From Bacteroidota bacterium (GTDB lineage: Bacteria > Bacteroidota > Bacteroidia > Chitinophagales > Chitinophagaceae): a stretch of 64,000 nt of DNA. The DNA is taken from positions 186,001 through 250,000 of the forward strand of contig JAFAFR010000023.1 in assembly GCA_023423405.1 (NCBI GenBank), read 5' to 3'. Positions 60,884-64,000 of the stretch are shown here, piece after piece (position 1 is the stretch's first letter; each line of letters begins with the position of its first letter). The translations under genes and the position numbers were made by a program. Under the pieces are notes generated by a model. It was given only the letters and a program-made list of their open reading frames with translations. It did not search any database and was not told the origin of the DNA.

Positions 60884-63277
60884 TCAGCGCAAACCCTTTC
60901 TGCGGGCGGCTGTTACGGTTCCCACATAGGTAATGAGGAAAATGCTCAGCGTGCTGGCCGGCATCAGGATGGCGGCTACCAGCGGTGAAAGTTTTCCCTG
61001 CACGGCGAAATACAGTCCCACTATATTATATACCAGGGAGAACACGAAGCTGAAATAGATGAGGCGCCGGTTGAAGCGGCTCAGCGCGATGATGGCGGGC
61101 AAATGTTCCAGCGCGCCGGCCTGGAGAATGGCATCGCTGGCCGGCGTGAAATTGTTATGGCCTTCGGTCAGCGCAATGGCCGTATCGCTTTGCCGGAAGG
61201 CGCCAGCATCGTTGAGTCCGTCGCCGATCATCAGCACTTTTTCACCCTGCTCCTGGAGCCGGCGAATATAGTCGAGTTTGTCTCCCGGCGATTGCCTGAA
61301 ATACAGGCTGGCATTGGCGCCGAACCATTGCCGGAGCGCCGGTGCTTCGGCATCGCCATCGCCCGACAGCAGGGAGAGCCGGTGTCCCTGTTGCAGTGAA
61401 CCGATCATTTCAGGAACGGTGGAACGGTAGCGGTGCTTCAAATCGAAATAACCAGGCGTATCGCTGTCGAAGGCAATGTGCAAACTGCTTTTGCGGTTGT
61501 CCTTTTCCGTTGGTATCTCTTTTTTGTGGATGAACTGGTCCGACCCGATCTTCACCAGTTCGCCTTCCACCAGGGCGGCGATCCCTTCCCCGGGCACTTC
61601 CCGGAAAGCCACTACCTCCGATACGCCACCTGCATGCATATCGCGCAACCTGGCGAACAGGACCCGGCTCACGGGATGCTGGCTGCAGGCCGCCACCGTG
61701 GCGAGCTGGCGCATTTGCCTTTCAGTGAGCGGGCGGCCCCGGTATTCGAGGTCCAGCGTGGCGCTGTCGGTAAGCGTGCCGGTTTTGTCAAAAACAACAT
61801 GGGTAGTATCGGCCAGCGATAAAATGGTATCGGCGGAACGCAGGTAGCAGCCGGCGCGGGAGAAAACCGCCAGCAGGCTGCCCTGGCTGAAACTCGCCGC
61901 CAGCAGCAGGGCGCAGGGACAGGCAATGATGAAAATGGCGGTAACAGCGGGCCAGATCCGCGCCGCATCGTGTCGCCACCAGTACAAGGCCGTAAGGATC
62001 GCAATGGCAAAAACCACCCAGGTAAAATAGCGGCTGATGGTATCCGTGAAAGGATGGACCTGTTTCTTTTCCGACTTGAACTCCTGCCGGTTCCACAGCG
62101 AGGCCAGGTAGGTCTGCGCCACTTCGCGAATCACCAGGATCTCAATATTGCCGCCGGTTTGCTTGCCGCCGGCATAGAGCAGTTCGCCCATCTCGCGCGA
62201 CTGTGGCAGCGACTCGCCGGTAACAAAGCTGTAGTCGATCGACGCCTTGCCGCGGGTGAGGATGCCATCAGCGGGGATCAGCTCGCCGGAATGGATGCGC
62301 AGGGTTTGTCCCACTTTGACGGCGGGCAAGGAAATGCTTTTTTCTTCCTCGCCTTCCACCAGGGTCACAGCCAGGGGAAAATAGGAAGTGTAGTCGCGGT
62401 CGAAATGCAGGTGGCCCTGCGTGCGCTGCTGCAGAAAACGCCCGGCCAGCATGAAGAATACGATGCCGGTCAGCGAATCGAAATAGCCGAAATTACCGGC
62501 GGCGAACTCTGCCAGGCTGCGGATGAAAGTGATCGCAATGGCCAGGGCAATGGGTGCATCCATATTGAGGTGCCGGTGCCGGATGCTTTTCCAGGTGAGC
62601 TGGTAAAAAGGCTGGGCGGAATAAAAAACCACCGGCAGCGCCAGCAGCAGGCTAAGCCAGCGGAACAGTTCCCGCAACACATAGTCCGAAGCATCGATCC
62701 CGAAATATTCCGGGAAACTCAGCAGCATGATGTTACCGAAGCAGAAACCTGCTATGCCCAGTTGGAAGGGCAGGTGTTTTTGCACTTTGGGCGCGGGTTT
62801 CCCCAGGTCGTTCAGGCTGAAATAGGGTTCATAGCCTACACTGTCTAGCAGCTCCGCCACGGTCCGCACCCTGCCTTCGCCCGGCTGCACCAGGATCTCC
62901 ACTTCCCGTTCGCGAAAACGTATGGAAGAAGAAAGTATGGAAGGATCAAGACGGTGGAGGTTTTCCAGCAGGTACAAACAAGAACTGCAATGGATTTGCG
63001 GAAGGTAGAACTGCAGGCGCAGGTGCTTATCGTCCTGGTAGCGGATAAAACGGGCCGCAATGGAAGGGTCGTCCAGGAACTGAAATTTTTGCCGGCGGCT
63101 CTCTTCCAGCCGGCGCCCCGGGCTGGCATTCAGCGCATAATAGTCGCAAAGGGCGTGTTCGTCCAGCAACTGGTAAACCGTTTTACAGCCACTGCAGCAG
63201 AATGCTTTTTCTTCCACCAAAAGAGGAGAGGCACCGCAATCGGTGCCGCAATGGTAACAGGTAATGGTTTGACCCAT
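60884..63277 (-). CDS. ccoI: Copper P-type ATPase CcoI of the cbb3 cluster
   Basis: The 797-residue pump has an N-terminal Cys-rich zinc-ribbon-like part (TCYHCGTDCG, FCCSGCKTVY) and then an HMA domain with IHCSSCLYLLENL (about 100). Membrane helices follow, with CPC in ACPCALLLAA (about 452), DKTGTLT (about 497), and GDGLND (about 686). The Cys-rich N-terminus distinguishes it from detoxification CopA and matches CcoI, which supplies copper for cbb3 assembly. It begins the minus-strand cluster and is divergent from the iron-sulfur repair gene. Confidence 0.93.
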   Translation of the reverse strand: MGQTITCYHCGTDCGASPLLVEEKAFCCSGCKTVYQLLDEHALCDYYALNASPGRRLEESRRQKFQFLDDPSIAARFIRYQDDKHLRLQFYLPQIHCSSCLYLLENLHRLDPSILSSSIRFREREVEILVQPGEGRVRTVAELLDSVGYEPYFSLNDLGKPAPKVQKHLPFQLGIAGFCFGNIMLLSFPEYFGIDASDYVLRELFRWLSLLLALPVVFYSAQPFYQLTWKSIRHRHLNMDAPIALAIAITFIRSLAEFAAGNFGYFDSLTGIVFFMLAGRFLQQRTQGHLHFDRDYTSYFPLAVTLVEGEEEKSISLPAVKVGQTLRIHSGELIPADGILTRGKASIDYSFVTGESLPQSREMGELLYAGGKQTGGNIEILVIREVAQTYLASLWNRQEFKSEKKQVHPFTDTISRYFTWVVFAIAILTALYWWRHDAARIWPAVTAIFIIACPCALLLAASFSQGSLLAVFSRAGCYLRSADTILSLADTTHVVFDKTGTLTDSATLDLEYRGRPLTERQMRQLATVAACSQHPVSRVLFARLRDMHAGGVSEVVAFREVPGEGIAALVEGELVKIGSDQFIHKKEIPTEKDNRKSSLHIAFDSDTPGYFDLKHRYRSTVPEMIGSLQQGHRLSLLSGDGDAEAPALRQWFGANASLYFRQSPGDKLDYIRRLQEQGEKVLMIGDGLNDAGAFRQSDTAIALTEGHNNFTPASDAILQAGALEHLPAIIALSRFNRRLIYFSFVFSLVYNIVGLYFAVQGKLSPLVAAILMPASTLSIFLITYVGTVTAARRKGLR

Positions 63278-63386
63278 GCCGCAAAATAAAACCAGTCATC
63301 CTGTTCCGGGGTTGACGGATTTCAGGTGGCGGGATGATTGGGGTCATAGCCCCGCAAAGTGGTGGCCCCGATTTTTACCGTCGCTT

Positions 63387-64000
63387 ATGGATCAACCACG
63401 GGATCATACAAAAGAAACGCTCTTCATAGATGGCAACAGCCGGGCAGCCGACCTGGTGAAACAGGAACATTGCCTGGCCGAAGTATTCCGCCGCTACGAT
63501 ATCAGTTACTGCTGTGGCGGCAACTGGCCGTTGCAAGTGGTCTGCGACAGCAAAGGGATCATTTTTGAAGACCTGCGCGATTCGCTGTTAGCGGCAGCGC
63601 AGCAACGGGAACACGCTTCTATAGCAAGCCCCGAAGCCGCTGACAACCGGCAACTGGTAGAACATATCCTGCAATTGCAGCACCCGCGGCTAAGGGAGCA
63701 GTTTCCCGTAGTGAGCGAACTGCTGGCCGATTTCCTGGAAGAACACGAGAAAAAATATCCCAAACTGCTGCCGACCGCCGATCTGCTGCGCCTGTTTGAA
63801 AGCGGGTTGCTTCCGCTCCTTGAACGAAAGGAATCAACGGCCTTCGCCGATATGCTCGAATCAGCGGCCGCCAGGAATAGTTTCGTGGAGATTGTTCACG
63901 CGGAAACCCTGCTGTGGCGCGATCATTTTTATCCCATCCGCCAGATCACGGCCCAGTTCACGCCACCGGCAAAAGCCTGCACCAGCCATCACGTAGTGTT
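63387..64000 (+). CDS. Iron-sulfur cluster repair protein (RIC/ScdA-like), 3' end outside window
   Basis: The frame from ATG 63387 is open to the right edge (204 full codons visible). The N-terminal ScdA/DUF542 domain has HCLAEVFRRYDISYCCGGNW, with the expected CC pair, and the following part is a hemerythrin-like di-iron domain with VEHILQLQHPRLREQFP and DFLEEHEKKYP. RIC proteins repair Fe-S clusters damaged by nitric oxide or oxidants. It is divergent from ccoI with a 109-bp space. The C-terminus is not visible. Confidence 0.88.
   Translation, partial: MDQPRDHTKETLFIDGNSRAADLVKQEHCLAEVFRRYDISYCCGGNWPLQVVCDSKGIIFEDLRDSLLAAAQQREHASIASPEAADNRQLVEHILQLQHPRLREQFPVVSELLADFLEEHEKKYPKLLPTADLLRLFESGLLPLLERKESTAFADMLESAAARNSFVEIVHAETLLWRDHFYPIRQITAQFTPPAKACTSHHVV

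Noticed and set aside
1..64000. CRISPR arrays, rRNA genes, intact insertion sequences and an origin
   Set aside because: No repeat-spacer pattern, no rRNA-like sequence and no transposase signature was seen anywhere in the window.

Overview
The window looks like chromosomal DNA of a member of the Bacteroidota, most likely a Chitinophagaceae-type soil or plant-associated bacterium. Support comes from a SusC/SusD pair with an ECF sigma/FecR switch, a type IX secretion sorting domain, a CcoN-CcoO fusion oxidase, many secreted carbohydrate-active enzymes, and promoters that fit the Bacteroidota pattern (-33 TTTG/TTG, about 19-20 bp, -7 TAnnTTTG). Family and species calls are inference; no database search was possible.

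Region 1 (1-5954) holds the end of a GH26-like hydrolase and a compact copper-detoxification operon: an AraC-type regulator with a heavy-metal domain, a CopA ATPase, a copper chaperone, and a multicopper oxidase fused to a CopB-like C-terminal region. Region 2 (5955-13757) is mixed housekeeping and accessory: a frameshifted LamG/T9SS surface protein, MsrA, a 2H phosphoesterase, a YegP-type protein, a cold-shock protein, a DUF4143 ATPase, a cellobiose 2-epimerase and a membrane protein. Region 3 (13834-18481) is a glycan-degradation patch (GH27, GH127, a polysaccharide-lyase-like protein) with the decayed 3' end of a sulfatase.

Region 4 (about 18.5-32.2 kb) is visibly more AT-rich and ends beside a tRNA-Asn gene. 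It contains an ArsR/SRPBCC/VOC cassette with a clear operator-promoter, unknown membrane and lipoproteins, a proline-rich small peptide gene with its own terminator, a TPR histidine kinase/response regulator pair, a nuclease-like protein, a three-gene set (TerB-like, four-TM coiled-coil protein, VWA-like lipoprotein), two small Cys/His proteins, a DUF4236 protein and RmuC. This is the best candidate in the window for an undescribed stress or defence system, but function is not shown by sequence.

Region 5 (32.4-40.7 kb) is a TonB-dependent nutrient locus: ECF sigma, FecR anti-sigma, SusC, SusD and a secreted calcineurin-like phosphatase. Region 6 (40.7-54.6 kb) carries a lipoprotein, a GT39-like membrane enzyme with an odd low-complexity insert, a GH31 with a PA14 insert, a Rieske protein and HflX, an outer-membrane barrel, a multi-PAS histidine kinase with a receiver-only partner, and a GH2 beta-mannosidase. 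Region 7 (54.6-64 kb) is a complete cbb3 oxidase cluster on the minus strand: ccoI, ccoS, ccoNO, ccoQ, ccoP, ccoG, ccoH and a SafE-like protein. A divergent RIC/ScdA iron-sulfur repair gene runs off the right edge. Together these point to microaerobic respiration and nitrosative-stress defence beside polysaccharide catabolism.
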